From Anaerohalosphaeraceae bacterium (GTDB lineage: Bacteria; Planctomycetota; Phycisphaerae; Sedimentisphaerales; Anaerohalosphaeraceae), in assembly GCA_035378985.1 (NCBI GenBank), contig DAOSUR010000008.1, positions 1-64,000 of the forward strand: 64,000 bases of DNA. The letters run 5' to 3'. Positions 8,820 to 17,771 of this stretch are shown one piece after another. Below the pieces are notes generated by a model. It was not told where the DNA came from and ran no database searches. It worked only from the letters and a program-made list of their open reading frames with translations. The translations under genes and the position numbers were made by a program. Each line of letters opens with the position of its first letter. Within the stretch, counting starts at the first letter, position 1.

Positions 8820-9689
8820 ATGAAAAGCCGGTTGGCCGAAAAAGCGAAGATTCTTCAGGACAATCTGGGCCGCTGCACGCTTTGTCCTCGCCGCTGCGGC
8901 GTCAACCGATTGGCCGGTCAGAAAGGGTATTGCGGGACTGGGGCCCGGCCGGTTATCAGCAGTTTCGGGCCGCATTTCGGTGAAGAAAGCGTGCTCGTCG
9001 GACACGGCGGCTCCGGCACGGTCTTTTTTACCAGCTGCAATCTGCGGTGTGTCTATTGTCAAAATTATGACATCAGTCAGCTGCATCAGGGCGAAGAAAT
9101 CACCATCGAGGAACTGGCAGAGATTTTTCTGCGGCTGCAGGCAAGAGGGTGTGTCAATATCAATCTGGTAACGCCCACGCATCAGATTGCGGCGATTGTG
9201 CCCGCCCTCCTGAAGGCCAAAGACGAGGGACTGCATCTTCCGATTGTTTACAACACCGGCGGATACGACCTGCCGGAAACGCTGGCGATGCTCGACGGTC
9301 TGATTGATATCTATATGCCCGATATGAAATATGCAGATTCCTCGACTGCTGCACGCTATTCAGATGCACCGGATTATCCCCAGGTTAACCAGGCGGCCGT
9401 CCGCCAAATGCACCGGCAGGTCGGCGATTTGGTCATCGAAAACGGGCTGGCTGTGCGGGGCCTGCTCATTCGGCACCTGGTCCTGCCCGGCGGTCTGGCC
9501 GGCAGTGAACAGATTTTTGACTTTCTGGCCGAGCACATTTCCCCCCATACAGCCGTCAACGTAATGGACCAATATCACCCCTGCTTCCGGGCCGATGAGT
9601 ATCCGCCGCTGAACCGCCGCCCGACAAAACCCGAATACGAAACCGCCCTCGCCTGCGCCAGCCGAAAAGGCCTGCGGCTCATTCAATAA
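8820..9689 (+). CDS. pflX: radical SAM protein, PflX family
   Basis: 289 residues resembling the PflX branch of pyruvate-formate-lyase activating enzymes. An N-terminal cysteine cluster, CTLCPRRCGVNR...GYCG, precedes the radical SAM signature CNLRCVYC (near residue 75), whose three cysteines bind the SAM-cleaving [4Fe-4S] cluster. Family-typical stretches follow: NINLVTPTHQI, YNTGGYD and DIYMPDMKY. The target protein of PflX enzymes is generally unknown and no glycyl-radical enzyme is encoded in this window. The gene diverges from the DUF456 gene across 84 bases. Confidence 0.92.
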   Translation: MKSRLAEKAKILQDNLGRCTLCPRRCGVNRLAGQKGYCGTGARPVISSFGPHFGEESVLVGHGGSGTVFFTSCNLRCVYCQNYDISQLHQGEEITIEELAEIFLRLQARGCVNINLVTPTHQIAAIVPALLKAKDEGLHLPIVYNTGGYDLPETLAMLDGLIDIYMPDMKYADSSTAARYSDAPDYPQVNQAAVRQMHRQVGDLVIENGLAVRGLLIRHLVLPGGLAGSEQIFDFLAEHISPHTAVNVMDQYHPCFRADEYPPLNRRPTKPEYETALACASRKGLRLIQ

Positions 9690-9713
9690 ATCCTTTTTAC
9701 CGCATCTAATTGA

Positions 9714-9742
9714 TTGCTTTGAAGGGCTTCTTGCCCTATACT
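9714..9742 (+). promoter_or_regulatory. candidate promoter of dapF
   Basis: TTGCTT (9714-9719), 17-base spacer, TATACT (9737-9742). It lies 103 bases before the dapF ATG, so the leader RNA would include the dRS3-like hairpin at 9765-9790. Confidence 0.45.
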
Positions 9743-9764
9743 TAGTTTTCCGACAAAACAGAGC

Positions 9765-9790
9765 GTCATTCCCGCGCAGGCGGGAATCCA
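9765..9790 (+). repeat. dRS3-like short palindromic repeat, copy 1
   Basis: 26 bases containing the form ATTCCC-N8-GGGAAT, with the fixed flanks GTC and CCA. An identical copy lies in the opposite orientation at 10755-10780 on the other side of dapF. ATTCCC-N8-GGGAAT is the dRS3 pattern known from Neisseria, and similar repeats are widespread in other bacteria. Confidence 0.85.
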
Positions 9791-9844
9791 GTACTTCTGC
9801 TGAAGTTTTGTGGGATGTTTTCGTATATTTGGCGGAGAAACACG

Positions 9845-10723
9845 ATGGATTTTGTAAAGATGCATGGGCTGGGCAACGACTACGTGTATGTGGACTGCTT
9901 TCGGCAGCGGGTGGACAATCCGAGTCAGCTGGCGGTGCAAATCAGCGACCGCCACTTCGGCGTCGGCTCCGACGGGCTGATTCTCGTGTGTCCCTCGGAA
10001 AGGGCGGATGTCCGGATGCGGATGTTCAACGCCGACGGCTCCGAAGCCCAGATGTGCGGCAACGGTATTCGCTGTCTGGCCAAATATTTTTACGAAACCT
10101 ATCACCCCCATACAGCCGACCACGAAATGTCGGTCCCCGGCCAGCGAACCTTTCCGGCGATGCTTCGCGTTGAGACCGGACGCGGCATCCTGACTGTCGG
10201 CCTCGAACTGGATGAACACAACAAGGTCAGCCGCGTGTGCGTCAATATGGGCCAGCCGATCCTGAAGGCCCGCGAGATACCGGTGGCACTCGACGCCGAA
10301 CAGGTCGTCAACGTCCGGATGCCGGTACACGGACAGGAACTGTCGATGACCTGCGTGTCGATGGGCAATCCGCACGCCGTCTTTTTCTGTGAAGACCTCG
10401 ATGCCATCGACCTGCCGCTGATCGGCCCGCTGATTGAACATCACGAATTGTTTCCGCAGCGGGTCAACGTGCATTTTGTCAAAAGCGACAATCCGAACGA
10501 GTTCACCATGCGGACCTGGGAGCGGGGCAGCGGCATCACACTGGCCTGCGGCACCGGCGCCTGTGCTTCGCTGGTAGCAGGCGTTTTAATCGGACGCTGT
10601 CAGCGGCTGGTTCGGGCCCATCTGCCCGGCGGCGACCTGGACCTGAACTGGTGCGAAACGGACAACTGCGTCTATATGACCGGCCCGGCTGTGGAGGTCT
10701 TCCGCGGCGTCTGGCCCGACTGA
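9845..10723 (+). CDS. dapF: diaminopimelate epimerase
   Basis: Converts LL- to meso-diaminopimelate, the lysine precursor and peptidoglycan cross-linking residue. 292 residues from the ATG at 9845 (MDFVKMHGLGNDYVYVD), preceded by GGCGGAG; an upstream in-frame start adds ten unrelated residues. The two catalytic cysteines are in place: C71 in QMCGNGIRC and C235 in LACGTGACAS. The FNADGSEA segment is also typical. The gene stands alone between two inverted copies of a short dRS3-like palindrome and converges on the GH94 gene. Confidence 0.97.
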   Translation: MDFVKMHGLGNDYVYVDCFRQRVDNPSQLAVQISDRHFGVGSDGLILVCPSERADVRMRMFNADGSEAQMCGNGIRCLAKYFYETYHPHTADHEMSVPGQRTFPAMLRVETGRGILTVGLELDEHNKVSRVCVNMGQPILKAREIPVALDAEQVVNVRMPVHGQELSMTCVSMGNPHAVFFCEDLDAIDLPLIGPLIEHHELFPQRVNVHFVKSDNPNEFTMRTWERGSGITLACGTGACASLVAGVLIGRCQRLVRAHLPGGDLDLNWCETDNCVYMTGPAVEVFRGVWPD

Positions 10724-10754
10724 AAGCATCGAATAACACTTTGCCGAAAGATTT

Positions 10755-10780
10755 TGGATTCCCGCCTGCGCGGGAATGAC
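10755..10780 (-). repeat. dRS3-like short palindromic repeat, copy 2
   Basis: Reverse complement of the 26-base unit at 9765-9790 without a mismatch. It lies 32 bases after the dapF stop. The inner palindrome would fold as a hairpin in RNA of either strand, so it may also act as a transcript end. Confidence 0.85.
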
Positions 10781-10901
10781 AAAAAACACGCTTTCAGAGG
10801 TGACAAGGCAATAGAAAGGAAGGCACGTCCATCGCAAGGAACTCGGCAGGCTGCAGAAAACAACTGTGCATTTTTCAGGTACACAAAATACCCATCTCCG
10901 G

Positions 10902-13295
10902 TCAGCCCAGAATAACCCGGACCTCATTGCGGTCTTTCATCTGCTCGGGGCGAATCAGATTGCCGTCAACAGTCTGGCCGTTCACAATCAGCTGTTTGAC
11001 CCCTTTTTGGACCCCCTTGTCATTTCGGATTTCTATGTCGAACCATTTCTTGCGGAAACGCCGGCGAAGGCGAATTTCTTTCCAGTCGGCAGGCACACAC
11101 GGGTCCAGACGCAGCCCGTCATAATCCGGCTGCACGCCTAAAATATACTGAACCGCCGCATAATAGGACCAGGCCGCCGCCCCCGTCAGCCACGGCAGAC
11201 GCGAAGCCCCGAAGCGAGGGCTGTACTTGCTGTGCGTAAACTGACAATAGACATAGGGTTCAATCTGGCGAATGTCCGCCCGGCTGTTATACACCGCGGG
11301 CAGATAGGCCCGAAAATAGCGATAGGCCTTTTCGCCGCGGCCCAGCATCGCCTCGGCAATCACCGCCCAGCCCTGTGTATGCGAAAAAATGGAGGCATTC
11401 TCCTTCATCCCCTGATTAAAGAGAGAGGCCTTGATGATGTGATGATCCGTTTTTTCATAGGGCGGGTCGCAAATCATCAGGCCGTACTCCGTCGCCAGAT
11501 GCCGGCCGACCTCTTCCATCACCGCCAGCGCCCGCGGCCCCTGCAAATATCCGCTCAGGACCGCCCAGGTCTGCGGGTTGAGCCAGATGCGGCCCTCCTC
11601 ATTCTCCTGCGAACCGAATTTCATCCCATCCCATCGATACGCCCGCAGGAACCAGCGCCCGTCCCAGGCATGCCGTTCGATGTTCTTATCCAGCCGCGTT
11701 AAGTGCCCCTGTGCCCAGCCGGCCTCATCCCGGCGTCCGAGCCGTTCACAGATTTCGATATACGTCTTCAGCGCATACCGCAGCTGAAAGGCCGCAAAGA
11801 CGCTTTCGCCCTTGTGTCCGAGCTGCAGGCAGTCATTCCAGTCCGCCGACAGGCCGCACGGCAGCCCGTGCGCCCCGCTGCGCTCCAGCGAAAATTCAAT
11901 CGCCCGCTTCAGATGCCCCAGCACAGTATCCTCCCCCCGGTCGGCATACGGCAGAACCTTGTCATAAAACGCCAAATCGCCTGTTTCCTTGACAAACGCC
12001 GGCACGGTGCAGAACAGCCACAGGCAGTCATCCGAACGGTATTCCTCCTCTTTCGGAGGGCACTCCTCTCCCGGGCGATGAGCAAACGGCTTGACCAGCG
12101 GCATCGCCCCGCCGGTGGAAACCTGACCGGTGAGCATCAGTTCCAGCCGCCCGCGCGCCTCCTCCGGAATCAAATGCATCACCCCCAGCAAATCCTGCAC
12201 GGTATCGCGATAGCCCAGCCCATCCCGCTCGCCGCAGTAAACCAGACTGGCCGCCCGCGACCAGGCATACGTAATCAGGCAGTTGTAGGGGCTCCACATA
12301 TTCAGCATGCTGTTCAGGTCCGCATCCGGAGTCTGGACCGTCAGGCCCTTCAGCCGGCTGTGCCAGTACTGTTTGAGCTGCTCAAAGGCCTGATGAACCT
12401 TCCGCAGATCGCTGTATTCCTGCACGGTTTTGCGTCCCTCGACGGCGGCCTTGCCGATGCCCAGAAAAACAGCCAGCTCCTGCGGCTGCCCCGGCTCCAG
12501 AACGACATCCATCTGCAGCACCCCGCAGCCGTTGTCGCCCCAGGCCAGTGACTGCGTGCATCGGCCCTGCTCGACAACCAGCGGATTGCGGTACGTGCGG
12601 TACGGCCCCAAAAAGACATCGCGGTCCGTATCAAACCCGGTAATCTCCGCACCGACCGCTGCTAAAAATGTATGACGGTTGCCGTCGTGATGCGGCAGAC
12701 TGCCCGTACTGTCCGGCAGCAGCACATTGATGCCGTGGTCGATGATGTTGTCCACGACCTGCATCCGCACAATAAACTGCGTGTATTGCAGATTGATAAA
12801 GTCCTGCCAGACATGCCAGTTGTTGGCGTACTCGACAAACGTAAACAGCCGCAGCCGCCGGCGGACCTTGTCCAGATTCGTCACCTTCAAAAGCCAGCAC
12901 TCCAGATGCCTGCCCAGCGGAACAAAATAGGTCGTCTCCGTGCGGATTCGGCCGTACTCTGACTCGATAATCGTATAGGCGGTGCCGTGCCGGCAGACGG
13001 ATTGGTACTGCTCGAGGGGCTTGCCGACCGGCTGCCAGGAGGCCGACCAGTAGTCCCCGCTGTCCATATCGCGCAGATAAAGGTAGCGTCCGGGCTGATC
13101 CATCGGAATCGCATTAAAGCGAAGCCGCAGGAAGCGGCCCTGGGCGGCCGAATGAAAAAAACTGTAGCCGCCGGCGTTGTTGGTGATGATGGCCCCGTAT
13201 TCGGTCGAGCCCAGATAATTGCTCCACGAACGGGGCGTGTCCGGACGGGTGATGACATATTCTTTCCGCTCGTCGTCAAAGTATCCGTACCGCAT
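10902..13295 (-). CDS. GH94 glycoside phosphorylase (cellobiose/chitobiose phosphorylase type)
   Basis: 797-residue inverting phosphorylase that would split a beta-linked disaccharide with phosphate to give a sugar 1-phosphate. The N-terminus MRYGYFDDERKEYVITRPDT and LYLRDMDSGDYWSASWQPV (near 72-90) closely follow N,N'-diacetylchitobiose and cellobiose phosphorylases. The catalytic-acid segment ADWNDCL is at 484-490. GLGYRDTVQDLLG (359-371) and the C-terminal GVKQLIVNGQTV are also family-typical. Length matches the family. The substrate cannot be fixed from motifs alone. It is the last gene of an operon with a GPH transporter 18 bases upstream and a GH130 phosphorylase, which points to sequential phosphorolysis of an imported oligosaccharide. 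Confidence 0.92.
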   Translation of the reverse strand: MRYGYFDDERKEYVITRPDTPRSWSNYLGSTEYGAIITNNAGGYSFFHSAAQGRFLRLRFNAIPMDQPGRYLYLRDMDSGDYWSASWQPVGKPLEQYQSVCRHGTAYTIIESEYGRIRTETTYFVPLGRHLECWLLKVTNLDKVRRRLRLFTFVEYANNWHVWQDFINLQYTQFIVRMQVVDNIIDHGINVLLPDSTGSLPHHDGNRHTFLAAVGAEITGFDTDRDVFLGPYRTYRNPLVVEQGRCTQSLAWGDNGCGVLQMDVVLEPGQPQELAVFLGIGKAAVEGRKTVQEYSDLRKVHQAFEQLKQYWHSRLKGLTVQTPDADLNSMLNMWSPYNCLITYAWSRAASLVYCGERDGLGYRDTVQDLLGVMHLIPEEARGRLELMLTGQVSTGGAMPLVKPFAHRPGEECPPKEEEYRSDDCLWLFCTVPAFVKETGDLAFYDKVLPYADRGEDTVLGHLKRAIEFSLERSGAHGLPCGLSADWNDCLQLGHKGESVFAAFQLRYALKTYIEICERLGRRDEAGWAQGHLTRLDKNIERHAWDGRWFLRAYRWDGMKFGSQENEEGRIWLNPQTWAVLSGYLQGPRALAVMEEVGRHLATEYGLMICDPPYEKTDHHIIKASLFNQGMKENASIFSHTQGWAVIAEAMLGRGEKAYRYFRAYLPAVYNSRADIRQIEPYVYCQFTHSKYSPRFGASRLPWLTGAAAWSYYAAVQYILGVQPDYDGLRLDPCVPADWKEIRLRRRFRKKWFDIEIRNDKGVQKGVKQLIVNGQTVDGNLIRPEQMKDRNEVRVILG

Positions 13296-13313
13296 ATCTC
13301 CTCCGCAAACCGT

Positions 13314-14786
13314 TTATACCCTGCCGCGCCGCGCCTCCAGCGCCGCCCGGATTTCCGCGCATTTCTCCCGCGACAGCGGCACCTGCAGCACAAAGAAAAT
13401 CACCCCGAGCAGGCCGAGAATCGGTATCAGCGCCAGCATCGCCCGAATCCAGAAAATGGTCTGGGGACTCTGCACATCCACCCGGCGGTCAAAGCCGGCC
13501 CAGTCCAGAATCAGTCCAGAGACAAAATATCCGCCGGCATTGCCCAGTTTGAGCAGATAGGAACCGCAGGCGGTAAAAGACCCCTCCCGCCGCGTCCCCG
13601 TCTGCCATTCGTCATAATCAATCACGTCCGCCCCGATCGAACCATGCAGCATCCACAAGCCCGCCGCGGCCATTCCCATCAGTCCCGCCGCCAGGGTCTG
13701 AAGCCAGGGAACCAGCGGCGTGTACAAAAACCACGAGCCGCCGTAGCCGAAAATCCCGATGGCCGCCGCAGCCGCAACAGCCCTGCGCTTCTCCGTCCAG
13801 TACGCAATCCGATTCAGCACCGGACCGCCCAGCAGTCCCCCGACCATAAAGGCAATGCCGTTCCAGAAGTTCCAGTTGTCCCCTTCAATTGTATTGCCCC
13901 GGCAGACATAATAGACTGTGGCATAATACCCCAGCGCCCCGACCATGCTGGTTCCGAGGGTAAAGGATGCGCCGAATCCCATCATCAGCCGGAAAGGACG
14001 GCATTTGAGCGTTTCATAAAAGGAACTCCGCAGAGGAATCCGCCGTGCGGTTTTGACCACCACCTTCTCGTAATACCGCTCCGGCACCCGCAGGAAAATC
14101 ACAAGGGCAAACAGGGCCATCAGCGTACCCAGAATCGCCGTATAGACCTGCATCCCCAGCAGCGTATTCTTTTTGTTCACCTCCGGCAGCAGAAACCACG
14201 ACAGATTCGTAAAGCGAAGGGCATAAAAATTGCCGACTTCGAAGATTTTCTGCATCACACTCCGATAGGTCATCACGGAGGTGCGCTCTTCATAATCCGG
14301 CGTCATTTCCGCCCCCAGACTGTTGTAAGGAACGGAAAACGCACTGACAATCGGAATATAAATCAGCGAAGAAAGCATCATATACCAGAACACCGCCGAC
14401 AGCCCCAGAATCGTGACTTGCGACCAGGAAGGGGAAACCCAAAACAGCGCCGGCAGTCCCAGCCCGCTTGCAATTCCCGCAATCAAAATAAAGGGCCGAC
14501 GCCGTCCGTGCCGGCTGCGCAGATTGTCCGAAAGCCACCCGGCCAGCGGGTCCGAAACGGCATCATAAATCCGAATCAGTGTCAGCGCCAGTCCGACCAG
14601 CCAGGGGGGCACCCCCAAATAGATATTGAACACTGCATAGGCCACCGCCGGATAGAGCCAAAACCCCCACATATCCAGGGCCGTACCCAGTCCATAGCAG
14701 ACTTTGGTCAGGACCGGCAGCCGGTCTCGTTCGGGTTTGTGCGGACTGGCTTCCAACAGGGTCTCCAAAACCGCATCAGACAGCAT
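13314..14786 (-). CDS. GPH-type sugar:cation symporter (MFS)
   Basis: 490 residues with about twelve membrane segments. The cytoplasmic motif DAVSDPLAGWLSDNLRSRHGRRRPF (near residues 65-90) is the signature of the glycoside-pentoside-hexuronide (MelB-like) symporters. The second half repeats the fold and ends in a short basic tail. It is likely to import a di- or oligosaccharide with a cation (inference). Its ATG shares one base with the stop of the GH130 gene upstream, and the GH94 gene starts 18 bases downstream, so the three are translationally linked. Confidence 0.88.
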   Translation of the reverse strand: MLSDAVLETLLEASPHKPERDRLPVLTKVCYGLGTALDMWGFWLYPAVAYAVFNIYLGVPPWLVGLALTLIRIYDAVSDPLAGWLSDNLRSRHGRRRPFILIAGIASGLGLPALFWVSPSWSQVTILGLSAVFWYMMLSSLIYIPIVSAFSVPYNSLGAEMTPDYEERTSVMTYRSVMQKIFEVGNFYALRFTNLSWFLLPEVNKKNTLLGMQVYTAILGTLMALFALVIFLRVPERYYEKVVVKTARRIPLRSSFYETLKCRPFRLMMGFGASFTLGTSMVGALGYYATVYYVCRGNTIEGDNWNFWNGIAFMVGGLLGGPVLNRIAYWTEKRRAVAAAAAIGIFGYGGSWFLYTPLVPWLQTLAAGLMGMAAAGLWMLHGSIGADVIDYDEWQTGTRREGSFTACGSYLLKLGNAGGYFVSGLILDWAGFDRRVDVQSPQTIFWIRAMLALIPILGLLGVIFFVLQVPLSREKCAEIRAALEARRGRV

Positions 14787-15778
14787 TAAAAGACTTCGGA
14801 ATTGTTCCGGATATAGTCAATCAGCTCATCGACCTGCGCAAAGGCAATCGCCGTGCAGGTATCGGCGGCTCCGTAGTAAATGGCGATACGTCCGGTGTCG
14901 GCATCATACAGATTGGCACAGGGGAAAACCACATTCGGCACAAAGCCTACCGTTTCATAGGGCTTCTCCGGCGTAAGCAGATAATCGCGCGTGCGGTAGA
15001 GCACTTTGCCCGGGTCGTTGAGATCCAGAATCGCCGCCCCAAAACTGTACACAAAGCCGTTGCAGGTATTCGAGACGCCGTGATAGAACAGCAGCCAGCC
15101 GGCCGTCGTCTCAATCGGCACCGGGCCGGCACCGATTTTGGTGTTCTGCCACCAGCCCTGACCGCCCCGCCCCATCACCCAGCGGTGACGGCCCCAATGA
15201 ATCAAATCCGGGCTTTCGCTGAGGAAAATATCGCCGAACGGCGTATGCCCGCTGTCGCTCGGACGGCTCAGCAGCAGGTATTTGCCGCTGACCTTGCGCG
15301 GGAACAGCACTCCGTTGCGGTTGTACGGCATCAGCGGATTGGGCATCCGGATAAATGTCTTGAAATCCTTCGTGCGTCCCAGCCCGATAGACGGCCCGTG
15401 CATATCATCGCACCAGACAATATAGTACGTGTCCTCAATCTGCACAAACCGCGGGTCATAGCCGAAACTCAGCGGGCTGGGTTTGCCCTCTTCATCCACC
15501 CAGTCAATCGGGGCCGGACCAATCGTCCAGCGGATTCCGTCCGGACTGCGTCCGAAGAACAGCGTGGCCCGTCCGTTCCGCTGGTCGCCGCGAAACACGC
15601 CGACAAACTCATTCTGATACGGCAGAACCGCACTGTTGAAAATCCGCGCAGCCCGCGGAATCGGATTCCAGTTCAAAATAGGATTGCCGCTGTAGCGCCA
15701 TACAACATCCCGGCACCCTTTCGGCTTGTCTTCCCAAGGGATGTTCGGCAAAGCAGAGCCGAGAATTGTTTTTTTCAT
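14786..15778 (-). CDS. GH130 glycoside phosphorylase (beta-mannoside type)
   Basis: 330 residues of the five-bladed beta-propeller GH130 family, inverting phosphorylases that act on beta-mannosides and release mannose 1-phosphate. Visible family features are GNPIL, RIFNSAVLPYQNEFVGVFRGD and the catalytic-aspartate segment GYDPRFVQIEDTYYIVW. Its size resembles the beta-1,4-mannooligosaccharide and mannosyl-GlcNAc phosphorylase subgroup, but the subfamily cannot be decided here. The start at 15778 (MKKTILGSALPN) has GGAAAGGGA nine bases upstream; an ATG 21 bases earlier has a poorer site. It lies between two GPH transporter genes. Confidence 0.9.
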   Translation of the reverse strand: MKKTILGSALPNIPWEDKPKGCRDVVWRYSGNPILNWNPIPRAARIFNSAVLPYQNEFVGVFRGDQRNGRATLFFGRSPDGIRWTIGPAPIDWVDEEGKPSPLSFGYDPRFVQIEDTYYIVWCDDMHGPSIGLGRTKDFKTFIRMPNPLMPYNRNGVLFPRKVSGKYLLLSRPSDSGHTPFGDIFLSESPDLIHWGRHRWVMGRGGQGWWQNTKIGAGPVPIETTAGWLLFYHGVSNTCNGFVYSFGAAILDLNDPGKVLYRTRDYLLTPEKPYETVGFVPNVVFPCANLYDADTGRIAIYYGAADTCTAIAFAQVDELIDYIRNNSEVF

Positions 15779-15815
15779 ACCGCTGTGTCCCTTTCCCATA
15801 CCAAAGATGCCTGTA

Positions 15816-17204
15816 TTAATTTTCTACAGAAACCAAAGACATTTCCTGCCGTCTTCGCTCCTGAAGTTCAAGACCGATTTGCTGAAGTGTCTGCTCATCC
15901 AGATTGTAAAAACACATAATCACGATGGAAATCAGGCCCGCCAGACCGGGGATGATGCTCATCAGCAGACGAAACCCGAAGATGACCCGTTCCGGCTGTT
16001 CCATATCGGGCTGATACCCAAACCAATGAAGCAGCCAGCCGGTCAGAAGAGCCCCGAAGGCCCAGGCGAATTTCTGCGCCATCGTCGAGGCGGAAAAGAC
16101 CAGCCCCGTGGCCCGACGCCCGTTCTTCCATTCCGAATAATCCGCCGCATCGGCATACATCGCCCAAATCAGAGGCGTTAGGGGCCCGCCTGCAAACGAA
16201 CCGACAAACTGCGCCGCCAGAATCAGGAAAAGATGCTTGGGCGTATAAACGAAAAAAGAAATCGTTAATACATTGGCAAGGAGGAACAAAACAATGAATG
16301 CTTTTTTCTTGCCGAGCAGACGGGCAAACCCGCTCACGGCCGCCACACCGGCCAGACTGCCGACCATTCCGACCGTATTGAAAAACGAAATCCATTTTTC
16401 ATACTTGCCGGGAGCGATGTAATACTTGAAATAATAGTTGATAACCCCCAGCCGTATCGAAACCCACAGAAGCATCATAAGCGTGGCAAAAAGCAGAAGC
16501 AGCCACGGACCGTTGGTCAGGAGGTCCTGAATATCCTGCCGGATGGACGTTTTCTGGGAAGCCGGCGGCGAAACCCTCTCCCGTGTGGACAGAAACGTAA
16601 CAACAAAGAACACAACGGCCGCCGCTCCGAAGATGCGCATCGCAATCTTCCAGCCGTCGGGAGAACTGCCGGAACCGCCGATCCATTTGACCATCGGCAT
16701 CAAAAATGCAGACACCACCAAAGCAGCCCCGTAAGCCCCAAAATACTTAAAGGAAGACAGCACGACTCGTTCCGACGAATCAGGCGTCAGCACCCCCAGC
16801 ATCGCCGAATAGGGAATATTAATGACGGTATAAAGCATCATAAAAAGGTTAAAGGTGACATAGGCATAAATGAGTTTGGCAGTCGGGCCCCAGGAAGGAG
16901 TTGTAAAAGTCAGAACAGCCGCGGCGGCCAGCGGAACAGCCGTCCAGAGCAGATACGGTCTGAATTTGCCCCAGCGGCTGGACGTGCGGTCTGCAATCAG
17001 CCCTACCAGAGGATCATTGATACCATCCCACAGACGCGACAGATAAATCATTGTACCCGCCGCAGCGGCACTGAGGCCGAACACATCTGTATAAAAGAAA
17101 AGCAGATGCAGAGAAATGGTCTGCCAGAACAAAACCGAGGCAAAATCCCCGCAGGCATAGCCGATTTTTTCCCAAAAACTCAATTTTCTGCTCGGCTCAT
17201 CCAT
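15816..17204 (-). CDS. GPH-type sugar:cation symporter (MelB-like)
   Basis: 462 residues with about twelve membrane segments. It has the N-terminal LSFWEKIGYACGDFAS and the loop RLWDGINDPLVGLIADRTSSRWGKFRPY of the melibiose-carrier family, and WAMYADAADYSEWKNGRR in the second half, a typical GPH motif. It is the first gene of the minus-strand operon and has GGTGGAG eight bases before the ATG. A consensus -35 TTGACA lies at 17312-17307, but the matching -10 (TTGGAT, 17288-17283, 18-base spacer) is weak. It is only distantly related to the second transporter in the operon, so the two probably differ in substrate. Confidence 0.9.
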   Translation of the reverse strand: MDEPSRKLSFWEKIGYACGDFASVLFWQTISLHLLFFYTDVFGLSAAAAGTMIYLSRLWDGINDPLVGLIADRTSSRWGKFRPYLLWTAVPLAAAAVLTFTTPSWGPTAKLIYAYVTFNLFMMLYTVINIPYSAMLGVLTPDSSERVVLSSFKYFGAYGAALVVSAFLMPMVKWIGGSGSSPDGWKIAMRIFGAAAVVFFVVTFLSTRERVSPPASQKTSIRQDIQDLLTNGPWLLLLFATLMMLLWVSIRLGVINYYFKYYIAPGKYEKWISFFNTVGMVGSLAGVAAVSGFARLLGKKKAFIVLFLLANVLTISFFVYTPKHLFLILAAQFVGSFAGGPLTPLIWAMYADAADYSEWKNGRRATGLVFSASTMAQKFAWAFGALLTGWLLHWFGYQPDMEQPERVIFGFRLLMSIIPGLAGLISIVIMCFYNLDEQTLQQIGLELQERRRQEMSLVSVEN

Positions 17205-17620
17205 TTAGTCGCTCCACCTTCTGATTCCCGACAGATCTTGGCTTCTTATTCCGGCAGGGCAAAAAAACTCCCTGAACGGGTTATCCAACTCCATCAAACC
17301 CCTGCTTGTCAAGGAAAAATTTTTTAGCAAAAACCCTATGCAAATATTTTCGAAAATGAAGAAACAGATTTAAGACATTCAGGATGTGCTAATGGTTTTA
17401 TCGTCTAAAAAACAGGAAAAGACCCTTGTGGAACTTTTGGGGTTACCGTTCGGGTCTCTTCCTTGGAGGGGAGAAAACATTTTATCAGTTCATAGATTTA
17501 TACGTAATATTACCGAAGCGGGTCTTCCATTACAACCTTTTTTTAAAAATTTTTATATATTTCATAAGTATTTTTGCACAAATTGGTTACATCCCATTAT
17601 GAGAAATTATTTAAAATTCA

Positions 17621-17640
17621 CATCGGTATATATACTGATG
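17621..17640. promoter_or_regulatory. 20-base inverted repeat, possible operator
   Basis: CATCGGTATA followed directly by TATACTGATG. The two arms are reverse complements with one mismatch. It lies between the sugar operon and dnaE and could be a binding site for a dimeric regulator; no regulator gene is next to it. Confidence 0.4.
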
Positions 17641-17702
17641 TCACTCTAAAGATTTCTCTATATTAACCAACACCTTTCCCAGAAATTCGGCTTACAAAAC
17701 AG

Positions 17703-17731
17703 TTGATTAGCCCCTTCCTTGCTTTTATGAT
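17703..17731 (+). promoter_or_regulatory. candidate promoter of dnaE
   Basis: TTGATT (17703-17708), 17-base spacer, TATGAT (17726-17731), 40 bases before the dnaE start. Good match and spacing. Confidence 0.6.
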
Positions 17732-17771
17732 ACCCCCCCAGAAATGTATCGGAACGGAGTGATGAACGATT

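Larger units (their letters stand above)
17205..17771. other. AT-rich divergent intergenic region with palindrome
   Basis: 567 bases between the sugar operon and dnaE. It holds the probable operon promoter (around 17312-17283), a near-perfect 20-base inverted repeat at 17621-17640, and the dnaE promoter at 17703-17731. An 88-codon open frame at 17386-17649 lacks a ribosome site and any recognisable protein and is taken as chance. Confidence 0.6.

Noticed and set aside
8736..9236. N-terminal extension of the DUF456 protein on the minus strand
   Set aside because: It would overlap the divergent radical SAM gene by over 400 bases and shows no domain; the membrane protein starts naturally at 8735.
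9765..10780. The two palindromic repeats considered as a CRISPR remnant or insertion-sequence ends
   Set aside because: Only two copies, about 1 kb apart and inverted, with a housekeeping gene between and no transposase or cas gene.
12987..14789. 600-codon open frame antisense to the GH94 and GPH genes
   Set aside because: R/Q/P-rich translation without motifs, spanning two clear genes on the other strand and the gap between them.
17386..17649. 87-residue open frame in the A/T-rich region upstream of dnaE
   Set aside because: No ribosome site, no family likeness, odd composition with many F/Y/I, and it overlaps the palindrome at 17621. Most likely chance.
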